Positions 19,584 to 29,316 of a stretch of 64,000 nucleotides of DNA are shown one piece after another. This DNA comes from Pseudomonas bubulae (lineage in GTDB: Bacteria; Pseudomonadota; Gammaproteobacteria; Pseudomonadales; Pseudomonadaceae), in contig NZ_UYJA01000001.1 of the NCBI RefSeq assembly GCF_900618535.1, forward strand, positions 744,001 through 808,000, in the 5' to 3' direction. Positions within the stretch are counted from its first letter, which is position 1, and each line of letters opens with the position of its first letter. The notes beneath the pieces were generated by a model. That model did not search any database. It worked only from the letters and a program-made list of their open reading frames with translations, and was not told where the DNA came from. Both the position numbers and the translations under genes were made by a program.

Positions 19584-19886
19584 ATGAGAATCATCGCAGT
19601 CAGTCAGCTCAAGATTTTTTGGCAACAGCACCCAGGCTCAGAGCAATCCTTCCTCTGCTGGATAGATGAAGCGAAAAAGGCAAACTGGCAAACGCCGGCC
19701 GACATCAAGGCGCCGTTTCGCCATGCCAGCATTCTCAAGAGCAACCGGGTCGTGTTCAACATCAAAGGTAACGACTATCGGCTCGTGGTAGCTGTGGCCT
19801 ACCGCTTCAGCGCCATCTATATCAAATTCGCAGGCACTCACCAGCAGTACGACGCCATCGATGCCAACACCGTGGAAATGGAGTAA
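19584..19886 (+). CDS. higB: type II toxin HigB (mRNA interferase)
   Basis: 100 residues of the HigB_toxin family: FWQQHPGSEQSFLCWIDEAKKANW near the N-terminus and SNRVVFNIKGNDYRLVVAVAYR followed by VFIKF-like AIYIKFAGTHQQYD. These proteins cleave ribosome-associated mRNA. Toxin precedes antitoxin, the inverted order characteristic of hig loci, and the two genes are 3 bases apart. Confidence 0.93.
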   Translation: MRIIAVSQLKIFWQQHPGSEQSFLCWIDEAKKANWQTPADIKAPFRHASILKSNRVVFNIKGNDYRLVVAVAYRFSAIYIKFAGTHQQYDAIDANTVEME

Positions 19887-19889
19887 GCC

Positions 19890-20258
19890 ATGAATATTCG
19901 TCCAATTCGCACCGAGCAGGACTACAAAGACGCACTGAAGTCGGTTTCGCCGCTGTTCGACAATGAACCGCAGCCCGGGACACCTGAGGGCGATTACCTG
20001 GAGGTCATGATCACCCTGATCGAAGCCTACGAAGCCAAGCACTTTCCCGTCGACCTGCCCAACCCGGTGGATGCCATCCGCTTCAGGATGGAGCAGTCCG
20101 GGTTGTCAGCGGCTGACCTGGTGCCTGCGATCGGCCGGCAGAACCGGGTGTATGAAGTGCTCAACGGCAAGCGCTCCCTGACCCTGCCCATGATCTGGAA
20201 GCTGCATGAGATGTTTGGCATCCCGACAGAGAGTCTGATCAAGCCGGTCAAGTCGTGA
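19890..20258 (+). CDS. higA: type II antitoxin HigA, HTH protein
   Basis: 122 residues. N-terminal toxin-binding part (IRTEQDYKDALKSVSPLFDNEP) and C-terminal Xre-like HTH (DAIRFRMEQSGLSAADLVPAIGRQNRVYEVLNGKRSLTLPMIWKL, about residues 62-106). Neutralises HigB and, with it, represses the operon, probably at the palindrome 19557-19571. Confidence 0.93.
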   Translation: MNIRPIRTEQDYKDALKSVSPLFDNEPQPGTPEGDYLEVMITLIEAYEAKHFPVDLPNPVDAIRFRMEQSGLSAADLVPAIGRQNRVYEVLNGKRSLTLPMIWKLHEMFGIPTESLIKPVKS

Positions 20259-20303
20259 CCGTCGGGGCAGGCAAAATCATGGGCGCGGGTGAAAAGGAGT
20301 ACC

Positions 20304-20624
20304 ATGCCCTCCGGCTTCATCCTACCGCCCCATGGAACCCCTATGTTTCCCAACGCTGAACGCTACAACCACTCCACCGAATACGCCAACAAACTGGTCG
20401 ACCGCATCGGCCAGACCCCGGCCTGGATTGCCCTGCGCCTCGGGGTCACGGAAAAACGCATGCGCTATATCCTCGCTGGGTCCCGCACGATCAAGGGCGA
20501 CACCACCGAAATCCTGATGAGCTATGCCGAGCAGTTCTGCCTGGAATGCCTGGCCGCCGAAGCCAAGGCCGCCAAGGATCGTGCCCGCTCCAAGGCCGCC
20601 GCCAGCCCTGCCAGCGACGCTTAG
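20304..20624 (+). CDS. small HTH-like protein of unknown function
   Basis: 106 residues. I do not recognise the family. The middle ([38 protein letters not shown], about residues 28-65) looks like a Cro/CI-type helix-turn-helix, and the C-terminus is an Ala/Lys/Arg-rich helix with Cys residues just before it. The ATG at 20304 has AAAAGGAGT at good spacing; an ATG at 20343 is a weaker alternative. It follows higA by 45 bases but is not an obvious part of the toxin system; its end overlaps the end of polB by 4 bases. Confidence 0.7.
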   Translation: MPSGFILPPHGTPMFPNAERYNHSTEYANKLVDRIGQTPAWIALRLGVTEKRMRYILAGSRTIKGDTTEILMSYAEQFCLECLAAEAKAAKDRARSKAAASPASDA

Positions 20625-22984
20625 AACAACCCCAGTTGCCCGCCCACCAGGGCGCTGAAATTGTCATCGACAAACACCAGAATCGCGTCGGCCACCGGTT
20701 GCAGCTGACGCGACAGATAGTGCTCGTAATCCACTTCTGCGGTGCGGTTCTCCAACGGCTGGGGGCCGGCCACGGTGATCACGTAGCTGATCGTCCCGCC
20801 ATTCTGGTACTGCCGGGGCCGCCCCTGCCGGTCGTTATACTCATCGGCCAGCCGCGCCGCCCGCACATGGGGCGGCACATTGCGCTCGTAATCACTGAGC
20901 GGGCGGCGCAGGCGCTTGCGGTAGATCAGCAGTTCATCATGCTCACCCGCCAGGGTGGCACGCACAAAGTCACGCACGTAGGCCTGCCAGGGCTGACGAT
21001 TGAAGATGCGCAGGTACAACGCCTGCTGGAACTGCCGGGCCAGCGGTGACCAGTCGCTGCGCACGGTCTCAAGCCCCTTGTAGACCATCTCCCGACGGCC
21101 GTCGGCGTGCACCACCAACCCCGCATAGCGCTTTTTGCTGCCCTCTTCGGCGCCACGAATGGTGGGCATGAAAAAGCGGCTGTAGTGGGTCTCGAATTGC
21201 AGCTCCAGTGCGCTGGTCAGCCCATACTCGTCACGCACATGGGCCTGCCACCAGTCGTTGACGTACTGCACCAGCTCACGGCCGATACTCGCCGCGTCCT
21301 CCTCACTGTGCTGACTGCGCAGCCAGACAAAGGTGGAGTCCGTGTCGCCATAGATCACGCTATAGCCCCGGGCCTCGATCAGTGCCCGCGTCTTGAGCAT
21401 GATTTCATGCCCGCGCAGGGTGATCGAGGATGCCAGCCGCGTATCAAAAAACCGGCAACCGCTGGAGCCCAGCACCCCGTAAAACGCATTCATGATGATT
21501 TTCAGGGCCTGTGACAGGGGCGCGTTTTTGTCCCGCTTGGCCACTTCGCGCCCCTTGGCCACGCGCTCGATAATGGCCGGCAAGCAATGCCGGGTGCGAG
21601 AGAAACGCGCACCGCGAAAGCCCGGTACCGAGGTTTCATCGCCAGGCTCGCGCAAGCCTTCAACCAGCCCCAGCGGGTCAATCAAAAAAGTGCGGATAAT
21701 CGACGGGTACAGGCTTTTGTAATCGAGCACCAGCACCGACTCATACAACCCCGGCTCGGACTCCATGACAAAGCCGCCGGGGCTGGCCTGGGGCGGTTTG
21801 TCCCCCAGATTGGGGGCGACAAAGCCCTGACGGTGCATCAACGGCATATACAGGTGATAAAAGGCCGCCACCGAGCCACCGCTGCGATCGGCCTCCAGCC
21901 CCGTGACCGAGGCGCGCTCCAGCAAAAAGGTCAGCAGCTCGGTTTTCGCGAAAATCCGCGTGACCAGTTCGCAGTCCTTGAGGTTGTAGCGCGCCAACGC
22001 AGGCTTGTCGTGGGCGAACATGCGGTTGATTTCGTCCATGCGCTGATACGGCGTGCTGATGTCCTTGCCTTCGCCAAGCAGGGTCTGGGCGACGTTTTCC
22101 AGGCTGAAAGACGGGAACGACCAAGTCGCTGAGCGCAACGACTCGATGCCGTCAATGATCAAGCGGCCCGCAGCACTGGCGAAAAAATGGTTTTTGCGAC
22201 TGCCATGTTCGCGCCACTGCATTTCACTGCTGCCACGCCCCAGCAGCAACGGGATACCAAGGCGCCGGGCATGCTCGTGCAACACCCGCATGTCGAACTG
22301 CACCACATTCCAGCCGATGATCGCGTCGGGGTCATGCCGGGCCATCCACTGGTTAAGACGCAGCAACAGGTCGCCGCGGCTGGCGCAGAACTCCAGGTCG
22401 AAATCCACCGGGGTATCGGCCGCGGTGGCCTTGCCCAGCATATACACCTGGCGCTGGCCACAGCCCTCGAGGGCAATGGAATACAGATCGCCCTGCTCGC
22501 TGGTTTCAATATCCAGGGACACCAGTTTCAACCGTGGCCGGTAGTCGGGATGCGGCTTGATCCGGGCGTCCAGCAGCGGGCCATCGCCCTGTACACGGCC
22601 GCCAAAGCTCACCGGCGCAGTGATAAAACGCTCCATCAGGAACCGCTCCGGCGGGCGTATATCGGCCTCGTACACATCGACCCCGGCGCGGCGCAGGCGC
22701 TGGGCGATGTCCATCAACTGGGCATGCTGGCGGCAGTAGAGGCCGATCACCGGGCGCGACTGAAAATCACACAGCGCCAACTCACGCCATTCGATATCGC
22801 GCTCGTTCTGCAGCAGAGCCTGGGCCTGGCCAAGCTGAATCTTGGGGATAAACGCGGTGCAGGTTTGGTAAGGCAGGCGCACCTGCTGCGGCCCGTCATC
22901 GGTGGCCAACCAGAAGTCGACCTCGATACCCGACGGCGTATCACGCCAGTGCCGGGTCAGGACAAAGCCCTGCCTCAAGTCCAT
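20621..22984 (-). CDS. polB: DNA polymerase II (family B)
   Basis: 787 residues (E. coli Pol II 783). The 3'-5' exonuclease motif DIE is at residues 158-160; the polymerase motifs [10 protein letters not shown] (motif A), [15 protein letters not shown] (motif B) and YGDTDST (motif C, metal-binding Asp pair) are all intact. Repair and translesion polymerase, usually SOS-regulated; I did not find a clear LexA box in the 7 bases to the upstream lipoprotein gene. ATG at 22984 follows a C-terminal overlap-free junction; longer in-frame extension is not credible. Confidence 0.96.
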   Translation of the reverse strand: MDLRQGFVLTRHWRDTPSGIEVDFWLATDDGPQQVRLPYQTCTAFIPKIQLGQAQALLQNERDIEWRELALCDFQSRPVIGLYCRQHAQLMDIAQRLRRAGVDVYEADIRPPERFLMERFITAPVSFGGRVQGDGPLLDARIKPHPDYRPRLKLVSLDIETSEQGDLYSIALEGCGQRQVYMLGKATAADTPVDFDLEFCASRGDLLLRLNQWMARHDPDAIIGWNVVQFDMRVLHEHARRLGIPLLLGRGSSEMQWREHGSRKNHFFASAAGRLIIDGIESLRSATWSFPSFSLENVAQTLLGEGKDISTPYQRMDEINRMFAHDKPALARYNLKDCELVTRIFAKTELLTFLLERASVTGLEADRSGGSVAAFYHLYMPLMHRQGFVAPNLGDKPPQASPGGFVMESEPGLYESVLVLDYKSLYPSIIRTFLIDPLGLVEGLREPGDETSVPGFRGARFSRTRHCLPAIIERVAKGREVAKRDKNAPLSQALKIIMNAFYGVLGSSGCRFFDTRLASSITLRGHEIMLKTRALIEARGYSVIYGDTDSTFVWLRSQHSEEDAASIGRELVQYVNDWWQAHVRDEYGLTSALELQFETHYSRFFMPTIRGAEEGSKKRYAGLVVHADGRREMVYKGLETVRSDWSPLARQFQQALYLRIFNRQPWQAYVRDFVRATLAGEHDELLIYRKRLRRPLSDYERNVPPHVRAARLADEYNDRQGRPRQYQNGGTISYVITVAGPQPLENRTAEVDYEHYLSRQLQPVADAILVFVDDNFSALVGGQLGLF

Positions 22985-22991
22985 TACGCGG

Positions 22992-23345
22992 TTACAGGCA
23001 TGTCGCCAGCATCGCCAGGCGGCGCATGGCAGCAGCATCACCCGGCTGTTGGGCGTAGTAGCTCACTGCCGTGCCGGTGCCCTGGGGCGTCAGATCGGCA
23101 AAGGACTCGGCGCCACGGGTGTAGACGGTCTGTTTGCCAGCCTTGTCGTTATTGATATAGGCACTGGCATCGACCCCGAACACGCTTTCATCCTGCCAGG
23201 AAAACTTGATGCATTCGGCGACCAGCGCCGTGGCTTTTTCCGAAGCCAGCACCCGGGTCGGGGCCTGGCTACGGGCAGTGTCCATCGCAGGAGACACACA
23301 ACCGGCCAGCATGGCCAGACTCATGACGCTAATCAGCATTCGCAT
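22992..23345 (-). CDS. small lipoprotein of unknown function
   Basis: 117 residues with a lipoprotein signal ([16 protein letters not shown], Cys16). The mature part contains [20 protein letters not shown] and [27 protein letters not shown], a pattern of small Pseudomonas envelope proteins with no assigned role. It lies 7 bases upstream of polB on the same strand, so the two may share a transcript. Confidence 0.8.
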   Translation of the reverse strand: MRMLISVMSLAMLAGCVSPAMDTARSQAPTRVLASEKATALVAECIKFSWQDESVFGVDASAYINNDKAGKQTVYTRGAESFADLTPQGTGTAVSYYAQQPGDAAAMRRLAMLATCL

Positions 23346-23720
23346 TGGATAGCCTCTGGATAAAGGTCAATACGATATCACGCAGCCAGTGCTCATAGGT
23401 GGCTAAATAACCAGTAGTCCGCTGAATGGGCTTGGTCCCATAGAGAAAATATGTCGCCGGTATTGCAGTTAAAACCACCGGGGACAAATCCATTCCTGGG
23501 GGTGGCTACAGCAAAAGCAAAAATTTGAACAACACCAACCCTGCTCCCCGAGCGCAACACCTATAACCGCTCGTCATTTAAAAGAGACCCAGCCCACAGA
23601 ATCAGCAGCATTTGCGTCACCAGCCAGCGAATTTCGCGGTTGCTGCTAGCTTCAGTAAACAAATAAACACGCCGGGCATCGGACGATAAACCGCCAAAGA
23701 GCGATTGAAGGAGCACTACG
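23346..23720. other. intergenic region, divergent promoters expected
   Basis: 375 bp between a minus-strand lipoprotein gene and a plus-strand outer-membrane protein gene; it should hold both promoters. I see AT-rich patches near 23515 and 23575 but no confident operator. A minus-strand frame here ending at 23561 has a hydrophobic tail but no usable start. Confidence 0.5.
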
Positions 23721-24629
23721 ATGGGAGCAAGTACCGCTCGCAAGGCCAGCTTTACCGCCCTCACCCTGATCCTGACGCCGCTGGCGGGCTGGGCCGACAA
23801 CGCCCGTGACTGGCAAAACACCCCCACCGACCTGAACATGCTGTTCGGCTATTACAACCGCGTCGACTCCAATACCCCCATCGACACCTCGCTACCCATC
23901 GACGGTCTGTCCCTCAATGCCGACCTGTATATCCTGCGTTATGCCCGTAGCTTCGGTATCGACGGGCGCAACAGTGCCTTCGAGATCCTGCAGCCTTACG
24001 CCGATCTATCCGCATCATTCGACAACGCCCGCTATTTCACCGGTACCAAACACAACGGTGGCATGGGTGACACCCAATTGGTGTTCGCACACAACATCTT
24101 TGGCGGCCCCGCCCTGAGCAAGGAGGAGTTCGCCAAATGGACTCCCGAGACCTTTCTCACGGCAGCCCTGACAGTCACCACCCCCACCGGCGACTATGAC
24201 AAGAACCGGGTGATCAATATCGGTGCCAATCGCTGGGTGTACAAACCCGAGCTGGGTTTCGGCACCCCAATAGGCCCCACCTGGCTGGAGATCAACACCA
24301 TGGTGTCGTTGTTCGGGTCCAACGATGAATACCAGGGCAACAGCAAGCTCGAACAAAAACCCCTGTATGCCATCGAAGGCCATTACAGCTACGACTTCAA
24401 CCGCGCCCTGTGGGCTTCGCTGGACGCCACCTATAGCCGGGGCGGCGAGACAAAAATTGACGGCGACTGGCAGGACAACAAACAGGAAAGTACCCTGGCA
24501 GGCGCCAGCATGGGCTTTATGCTCACCCCCCAATTCGGCGGCCTGCTGGCCTATACCGACACCGTGAGCGAGCGTAAAGGCTCACCGGATATCGCCACCT
24601 GGACGCTGCGCATGCAGTACGTCTGGTAA
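23721..24629 (+). CDS. outer-membrane beta-barrel protein, phenol/MetA-pathway (Phenol_MetA_deg) family
   Basis: 302 residues with a signal peptide (ALTLILTPLAGWA, cleavage about residue 25). The rest alternates amphipathic beta strands and ends in aromatic QYVW, an outer-membrane insertion signal. Related proteins are annotated as transporters in aromatic-degradation loci. First gene of the long plus-strand cluster running to 46074; GAAGGAG precedes the ATG. The exact substrate is unknown. Confidence 0.8.
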   Translation: MGASTARKASFTALTLILTPLAGWADNARDWQNTPTDLNMLFGYYNRVDSNTPIDTSLPIDGLSLNADLYILRYARSFGIDGRNSAFEILQPYADLSASFDNARYFTGTKHNGGMGDTQLVFAHNIFGGPALSKEEFAKWTPETFLTAALTVTTPTGDYDKNRVINIGANRWVYKPELGFGTPIGPTWLEINTMVSLFGSNDEYQGNSKLEQKPLYAIEGHYSYDFNRALWASLDATYSRGGETKIDGDWQDNKQESTLAGASMGFMLTPQFGGLLAYTDTVSERKGSPDIATWTLRMQYVW

Positions 24630-24634
24630 GCGTC

Positions 24635-25402
24635 GTGACCATGCCTCGGGTACGTCGCGTAGTGCCAGGCCTGTTACTGGCCCTTGCCTTGCACGCCCAT
24701 GCCGGCGACCCGTCCGCCATCGAGCCCGCGGCTGTGCAGGCCCTGGAGCAGATGGGCAGTTACCTGCGCAGCCTCAAGCAGTTTGGCGTCGAGGCCCGCA
24801 GCCAGACAGACCAGGTACTGGATAACGGCCAGACCGTCGAATTTCGGCACACCACCCGACTGCTGGCCCAACAGCCGGACAATCTGCTGGTCTCGGTGGA
24901 CAATCAGGGCATACACCGCACCCTCTATTACAACGGCAAGCGCTTCACCCTCTACCAGAGCCCCAGCCCCTACTACGCAAGCGCCCCCGCCCCGGCGAAC
25001 ATCAACGCACTGATCGACCTGCTCAATAGTCGCTATGGCATCGAGTTGCCGCTGGCCGACCTGTTTCGCTGGAACGCCAACATCGTCAGACAGGCCGGTT
25101 TGCGTTCGGCCGTGCTGATTGGCAGTGAGACGCTGGACGGCCAGCGCTGTGATCATTACGCCTTGCGTCAGGATGCTATCGACTGGCAGCTGTGGCTGCG
25201 TGAGGGCGAACAGCGCCTGCCGTGCCGCCTGACCATCACCCGCCGCGACATACCCGAGCAGCCGCGTCACAGCGTCGACTTTACCTGGCAGCTCACACCG
25301 GCAATCAGCGCCCACAGCTTTGATTTTGATCCGCCCGCAGGTGCCCAGGAAGTGCCGTTGCAGTGGGCCCCGAGCAAATACAGCCTGGAGGCGCAACCAT
25401 GA
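24635..25402 (+). CDS. secreted DUF2092-family protein
   Basis: 255 residues from a GTG start; an ATG two codons later (24641) is equally possible. Signal peptide GLLLALALHAHAG, then the DUF2092 pattern (ALEQMGSYLRSLKQFGVEARSQTDQVLDNGQTVEF and DFFRWN-like ADLFRWN). The fold is expected to resemble outer-membrane lipoprotein carriers of the LolA type, since DUF2092 shares that beta-sheet arrangement; a periplasmic role is likely. Four-base overlap with the next gene. Confidence 0.8.
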   Translation: MTMPRVRRVVPGLLLALALHAHAGDPSAIEPAAVQALEQMGSYLRSLKQFGVEARSQTDQVLDNGQTVEFRHTTRLLAQQPDNLLVSVDNQGIHRTLYYNGKRFTLYQSPSPYYASAPAPANINALIDLLNSRYGIELPLADLFRWNANIVRQAGLRSAVLIGSETLDGQRCDHYALRQDAIDWQLWLREGEQRLPCRLTITRRDIPEQPRHSVDFTWQLTPAISAHSFDFDPPAGAQEVPLQWAPSKYSLEAQP

Positions 25403-25896
25403 AGCGTCTGCACTGGCTGTTCTGTGGCGTGCTCAGCGCCTGCCTGCTGCACACCTCTGTCGCCCTGGCCTGGCAACTGCGCGGTGGTGGCGGCGCACGG
25501 ACTTTTGTGCTGCCGCACACTGGCGGACACCCAGCGCCGCACCCCATGCCACAGCCGCATCCACAGCCGCATCCACAGCCGGGGCCGCCCCCCTACCCGC
25601 AGCCGGCCCCCCAACCGCATCCCTACCCGGCACCACGGCCCATGCCACCTCCGCCACGGCCCTTGCCTGCGCCACCACCACCGGACAACTGGTATCACCC
25701 GTGGGCAGCCGCCGCCGTGGTCGGTGCAACCACGGCCACGGCAATAGCCATCGGCTCGCAAGTCACCAGCGTGCCTGCGGACTGCGTATCGGTCGTGGCC
25801 AACAATGTGGCGTATCAACACTGCGGACCAACCTGGTATCAGCCCCGCTATGTGGGTGGCAACGTGCAGTTTGTGGTGGTCCCCGCCCCCTGGTAA
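25399..25896 (+). CDS. proline/histidine-rich secreted protein of unknown function
   Basis: 165 residues. Signal peptide (MKRLHWLFCGVLSACLLHTSVALA), then a long Pro/His-rich repeat (QPHPQPHPQPGPPPYPQPA theme, about residues 50-105), a short hydrophobic Ala/Thr stretch and a C-terminal part with two Cys (VPADCVSVV, YQHCGP). Proteins of this kind (DUF6515-like) are typically envelope-located. The start overlaps the previous stop (ATGA). No function can be assigned. Confidence 0.75.
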   Translation: MKRLHWLFCGVLSACLLHTSVALAWQLRGGGGARTFVLPHTGGHPAPHPMPQPHPQPHPQPGPPPYPQPAPQPHPYPAPRPMPPPPRPLPAPPPPDNWYHPWAAAAVVGATTATAIAIGSQVTSVPADCVSVVANNVAYQHCGPTWYQPRYVGGNVQFVVVPAPW

Positions 25897-25920
25897 TCGT
25901 GCTCAAGCAAGGAATGCTTT

Positions 25921-26901
25921 ATGACAGCGCTCAACGATCTGAATGCCCTGCAAGCCAGCATCGCCGAAGCGGTATTGGGCCAGGACGAGGTTATCCGCCA
26001 GATCATCGTCGGCTTGCTGGCCAACGGTCATCTGCTCCTCGAAAGCCTGCCGGGTTTGGCCAAGACCCGCACCGTCAAGGCGTTGGCCAGGCACCTGGAG
26101 GCGCAGATGAGCCGTATCCAGTTCACCCCTGACCTGCTGCCATCGGACATCACCGGCGCCGAGGTGCTGCACCAGGTGGACGGCCAGAACCTGATCCGTT
26201 TTCAACCCGGGCCTTTGTTCGGCAACCTGATCCTGGCCGACGAAATCAACCGCGCCCCGGCCAAGGTGCAGGCGGCCCTGCTTGAAGCCATGGAAGAACG
26301 GCAGATCACCGTCGCCGGCAACAGCCACCCGCTGCCCACACTGTTTATGGTGCTGGCTACGCAAAACCCCATCGAACAGGAAGGTACCTACCCGCTGCCC
26401 GAGGCGCAGATGGACCGCTTTGTGATGAAAGTGCTGCTCGACTACCCAAGCCCGGCAGATGAATCCCGGGTGCTGCGCATGCTGCGCGCTGAGGAACAGG
26501 TGCAGCACGCCACGGCCGATACAGCCCCGCCGTTTACCCTGGGTCAGGAGGTGATTTTCGCGGCTCGCCGCGAAGTCGCCACAGTGGCCGTGTCCCCCGC
26601 CATCGATGCTTACCTGATCGACCTGATCAACGCCACCCGCCGTCCTGCCGACTATGACGCCGATCTGGCCCGCTGGATCAGTATCGGCGCCAGCCCCCGC
26701 GGCGGTCTCGGCCTTGACCGCTGCGCCCGTGCCGACGCCTGGCTGCGCGGCCAGGCCTTTGTCACCCCGGACAACGTGCGCGCCGTGGCGTATCCGGTAC
26801 TGCGCCACCGCCTGCAACTGAGCTACGACGCCGTGGCCGATGGCGTCAGCGCTGATCAGGTACTGCAACGCATACTCGACAAAGTCGCGATACCTGCCTG
26901 A
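25921..26901 (+). CDS. MoxR-family AAA+ ATPase
   Basis: 326 residues. Walker A region is LLESLPGLAKTRTVKALA (about residues 38-55; the family reads GxPGxAKT), Walker B LILADEINRAPAK, and the MoxR signature EAMEERQITVAGNSHPLP with ATQNPIEQEGTYPLPEAQMDRF. MoxR proteins act as chaperones for the assembly or activation of specific enzyme complexes and are found with DUF58 and von Willebrand proteins, as here. AAGGAATG-type ribosome site. Confidence 0.96.
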   Translation: MTALNDLNALQASIAEAVLGQDEVIRQIIVGLLANGHLLLESLPGLAKTRTVKALARHLEAQMSRIQFTPDLLPSDITGAEVLHQVDGQNLIRFQPGPLFGNLILADEINRAPAKVQAALLEAMEERQITVAGNSHPLPTLFMVLATQNPIEQEGTYPLPEAQMDRFVMKVLLDYPSPADESRVLRMLRAEEQVQHATADTAPPFTLGQEVIFAARREVATVAVSPAIDAYLIDLINATRRPADYDADLARWISIGASPRGGLGLDRCARADAWLRGQAFVTPDNVRAVAYPVLRHRLQLSYDAVADGVSADQVLQRILDKVAIPA

Positions 26902-27851
26902 TGCACGCCCAACGGCAGGAGGCCGACGGCCTGGTATACGTCTCGCTTGCGCAACTAATGGCGCTGGAGTTCAAAGCGCGGGCGTTGAGTTTTGTCGCCC
27001 GCCAACCCCACGGCAGTATCCTCTCGGGCAACCATGCTTCGCGCTTGCGTGGCCGCGGCCTGAATTTTGACGAACTACGCCGCTATCAACCCGGTGACGA
27101 CCTGCGCCACCTCGACTGGCGCGCCTCATTGCGCACTGGCAAGCCAGTGGTGCGTACCTTTACCGAAGAATGCGACCGCCCGGCCTTGATCGTGGTCGAC
27201 CAGCGCATGTCGATGTTTTTTGGCTCCAGCCGCAGCTTCAAATCCGCCACCGCTGCCGAACTGGGTGCACTGGCCGCATGGATGGTGTTCAACACCGGTG
27301 ACCGGGTGGGCGCCCTGGTATTCAACGATCAACGCATCGACAGTATTGCCCCGCTGCGCAGCCGCAAACGGGTGGAGGCGTTGTGCAGCAAAATTGCCCG
27401 GCAAAACCAGGAACTCAATGCCACTCAACCGGACTGCGAAGACGCCGATCAACTGGACAAGGTCCTGCAACATTGCCTGGCCATCGCCGGTCACGACCAC
27501 CTGATTTGCCTGATCAGCGATTTCGCCGGGGCCGGGCCGCACACCCTGCAGTTGCTGCGCCAACTGGCAGTGCACAACGATGTCATCGCCATGCAGGTTT
27601 ACGACCCATTGGCGCTGGACCTGCCCGATACCGGGCGCTTGCTGGTTACCCAGGGCCAGTTGCAAGTGGAGCTGGCGGTAGAGCACGCACACGTACGCCA
27701 GCCGCTGGGCGACTTCCTCAGCGGGCGCTTCAAGGACATCGCCAGCCTGCTGCGCCGCAGCCAGGTGCCGCTGATGATGTTCAGTACCGCGCAGGATACT
27801 CACAGCCAGCTGCGAATCGAACTGGGCAAACTGGGCGGGGCGCGGCCATGA
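26901..27851 (+). CDS. DUF58 protein
   Basis: 316 residues. Contains the DUF58 signature GRGLNFDELRRYQPGDDLRHLDWRASLR-type block (about residues 50-80) and a von Willebrand-like remainder (ALIVVDQRMSMFFGS). Works with MoxR and Bat proteins. Start and preceding stop share one base. Confidence 0.95.
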   Translation: MHAQRQEADGLVYVSLAQLMALEFKARALSFVARQPHGSILSGNHASRLRGRGLNFDELRRYQPGDDLRHLDWRASLRTGKPVVRTFTEECDRPALIVVDQRMSMFFGSSRSFKSATAAELGALAAWMVFNTGDRVGALVFNDQRIDSIAPLRSRKRVEALCSKIARQNQELNATQPDCEDADQLDKVLQHCLAIAGHDHLICLISDFAGAGPHTLQLLRQLAVHNDVIAMQVYDPLALDLPDTGRLLVTQGQLQVELAVEHAHVRQPLGDFLSGRFKDIASLLRRSQVPLMMFSTAQDTHSQLRIELGKLGGARP

Positions 27852-28336
27852 CCAGTCCTATCCCCAGCATTGACCAACTGCAAACCCTGGCCCTGCCTGC
27901 ACCTGTCAGCTACCTGCCGCAGACCTGGGGCTGGTGGGCCTTGCTTGGGGTTGTGCTGACCGGCCTGGCGGTCTGGGCGGCACGCGCCTGCTGGCAGTGG
28001 CGGCGTGACCGCTACCGGCGCGAGGCCTTGCAACGGCTGGCACAACTGCGCGCGGCCAACGATCCGCTGGGCACCTTGCGCGAACTGCCCACGCTGCTTA
28101 AACGGGTGGCACTGTCCATGCCCGTCCCGCAGGCAGCGGCGCCTCTGCAGGGCGAGGCCTGGCAGGACTTTTTACAACACCACGGCCCACCGCCTGTGCC
28201 CGAGGATTTCAGCCAGCAACTGGCGTTTCTGGCCTACGCCCAGGATGAGCAATTGCTCGCCCTGCCCGCCGCACAACGCCAGCAGTTGGTCGACACCTGT
28301 ACACGCTGGGTGGAGCTGCACCATGTGGCAGTTTGA
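27848..28336 (+). CDS. DUF4381 membrane protein
   Basis: 162 residues with one TM helix (TWGWWALLGVVLTGLAVWAARACW, about residues 25-48) after a short Pro-rich N-terminus; helical cytoplasmic part with LGTLRELPTLLKRVALSMP and QDFLQHHGPP, typical of DUF4381 proteins between DUF58 and BatA genes. Four-base overlap upstream, 14-base overlap downstream. Confidence 0.9.
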   Translation: MTSPIPSIDQLQTLALPAPVSYLPQTWGWWALLGVVLTGLAVWAARACWQWRRDRYRREALQRLAQLRAANDPLGTLRELPTLLKRVALSMPVPQAAAPLQGEAWQDFLQHHGPPPVPEDFSQQLAFLAYAQDEQLLALPAAQRQQLVDTCTRWVELHHVAV

Positions 28337-29315
28337 TTATCCCTGGTTGCTGCTGTTGCTGCCCTTGCCGTGGTTCGGCTACCGCTGGCTGCCCGCATAC
28401 CGCGAAGCCCGCAGTGCGGTACGCGTGCCATTTTTCAACGCCATGAGCCGCGCTGTCGATCAAGCACCACAGATCGCAGGTGCGCAGCACAACATCTGGC
28501 AATTGCTGCTCAACCTGCTGGTGTGGACATTGCTGGTGGTGGCCGTGGCCAGACCGGTATGGGTCGAAAAACCCATCGAGCGCCAGCAACCGGTGCGCGA
28601 CCTGATGCTTGCCATCGATATCTCTCAATCGATGCAAACCACGGATTTCACCGACGCCAGCGGGCAGAGGATCGACCGCCTGAGCGCGGTCAAACACGTG
28701 GTGCAGGACTTTATTGCCCGGCGCAAGGACGACCGCATCGGCCTGATCCTGTTTGGTAGCGCTGCCTACCCGCAAGCGCCCCTGACCCTCGACCACGCCA
28801 GCCTGTCGCTGCTGCTGGACGACACCGGCATCGGCATGGCCGGGCCCGACACCGCTATCGGCGACGCCATCGGCCTGAGCCTGAAACTGCTCGACCAGGC
28901 CCACGAGCAGGAGAAAGTACTGATCCTGCTCACCGACGGCAACGACACCAGCAGCGCCATCCCCGTGCCCCGTGCCGCGGCCATGGCGGCGGCCAAAGGG
29001 GTAGTGATCCACACCATCGGCATAGGCGACCCGGATGCCGACGGCGAAGCCAAGGTCAACCTGGCCGCCCTGCAGAGCATCGCCAAAAGCACCGGCGGCC
29101 AGTACTTTCGCGCAGAAGACCGTGACAGCCTGAACCAGGTCTACGCCACCCTCGACCAACTCACCCCGCACAGGGTGCAAACCTTCAGCCACCAGCCCAA
29201 ACGTGACCTGTTCTGGTTGCCCGTAGCGGCCGCCATCAGCCTGATAGCGCTGTATCATCTGCTCGCACTGCTGGCCTCACGGCGCCACCCGCGCTCACCA
29301 CCGCGGGAGGCCTGA
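28323..29315 (+). CDS. BatA-like von Willebrand factor A membrane protein
   Basis: 330 residues. N-terminal and C-terminal TM helices enclose a vWA domain with an intact MIDAS: AIDISQSM (DxSxS, about residue 98), a conserved Thr/Gly region (LTLDHASLSLLLDDTGIGMAGPDTAIGDAIG) and LLTDGNDTS. Bat (Bacteroides aerotolerance) proteins are membrane-bound and support stress tolerance or assembly of envelope proteins. Confidence 0.93.
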   Translation: MWQFDYPWLLLLLPLPWFGYRWLPAYREARSAVRVPFFNAMSRAVDQAPQIAGAQHNIWQLLLNLLVWTLLVVAVARPVWVEKPIERQQPVRDLMLAIDISQSMQTTDFTDASGQRIDRLSAVKHVVQDFIARRKDDRIGLILFGSAAYPQAPLTLDHASLSLLLDDTGIGMAGPDTAIGDAIGLSLKLLDQAHEQEKVLILLTDGNDTSSAIPVPRAAAMAAAKGVVIHTIGIGDPDADGEAKVNLAALQSIAKSTGGQYFRAEDRDSLNQVYATLDQLTPHRVQTFSHQPKRDLFWLPVAAAISLIALYHLLALLASRRHPRSPPREA

Positions 29316-29316
29316 A

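Noticed and set aside
23561..23839. Minus-strand frame with a hydrophobic tail near 23570
   Set aside because: No good start and it overlaps the start of the outer-membrane protein gene antisense.
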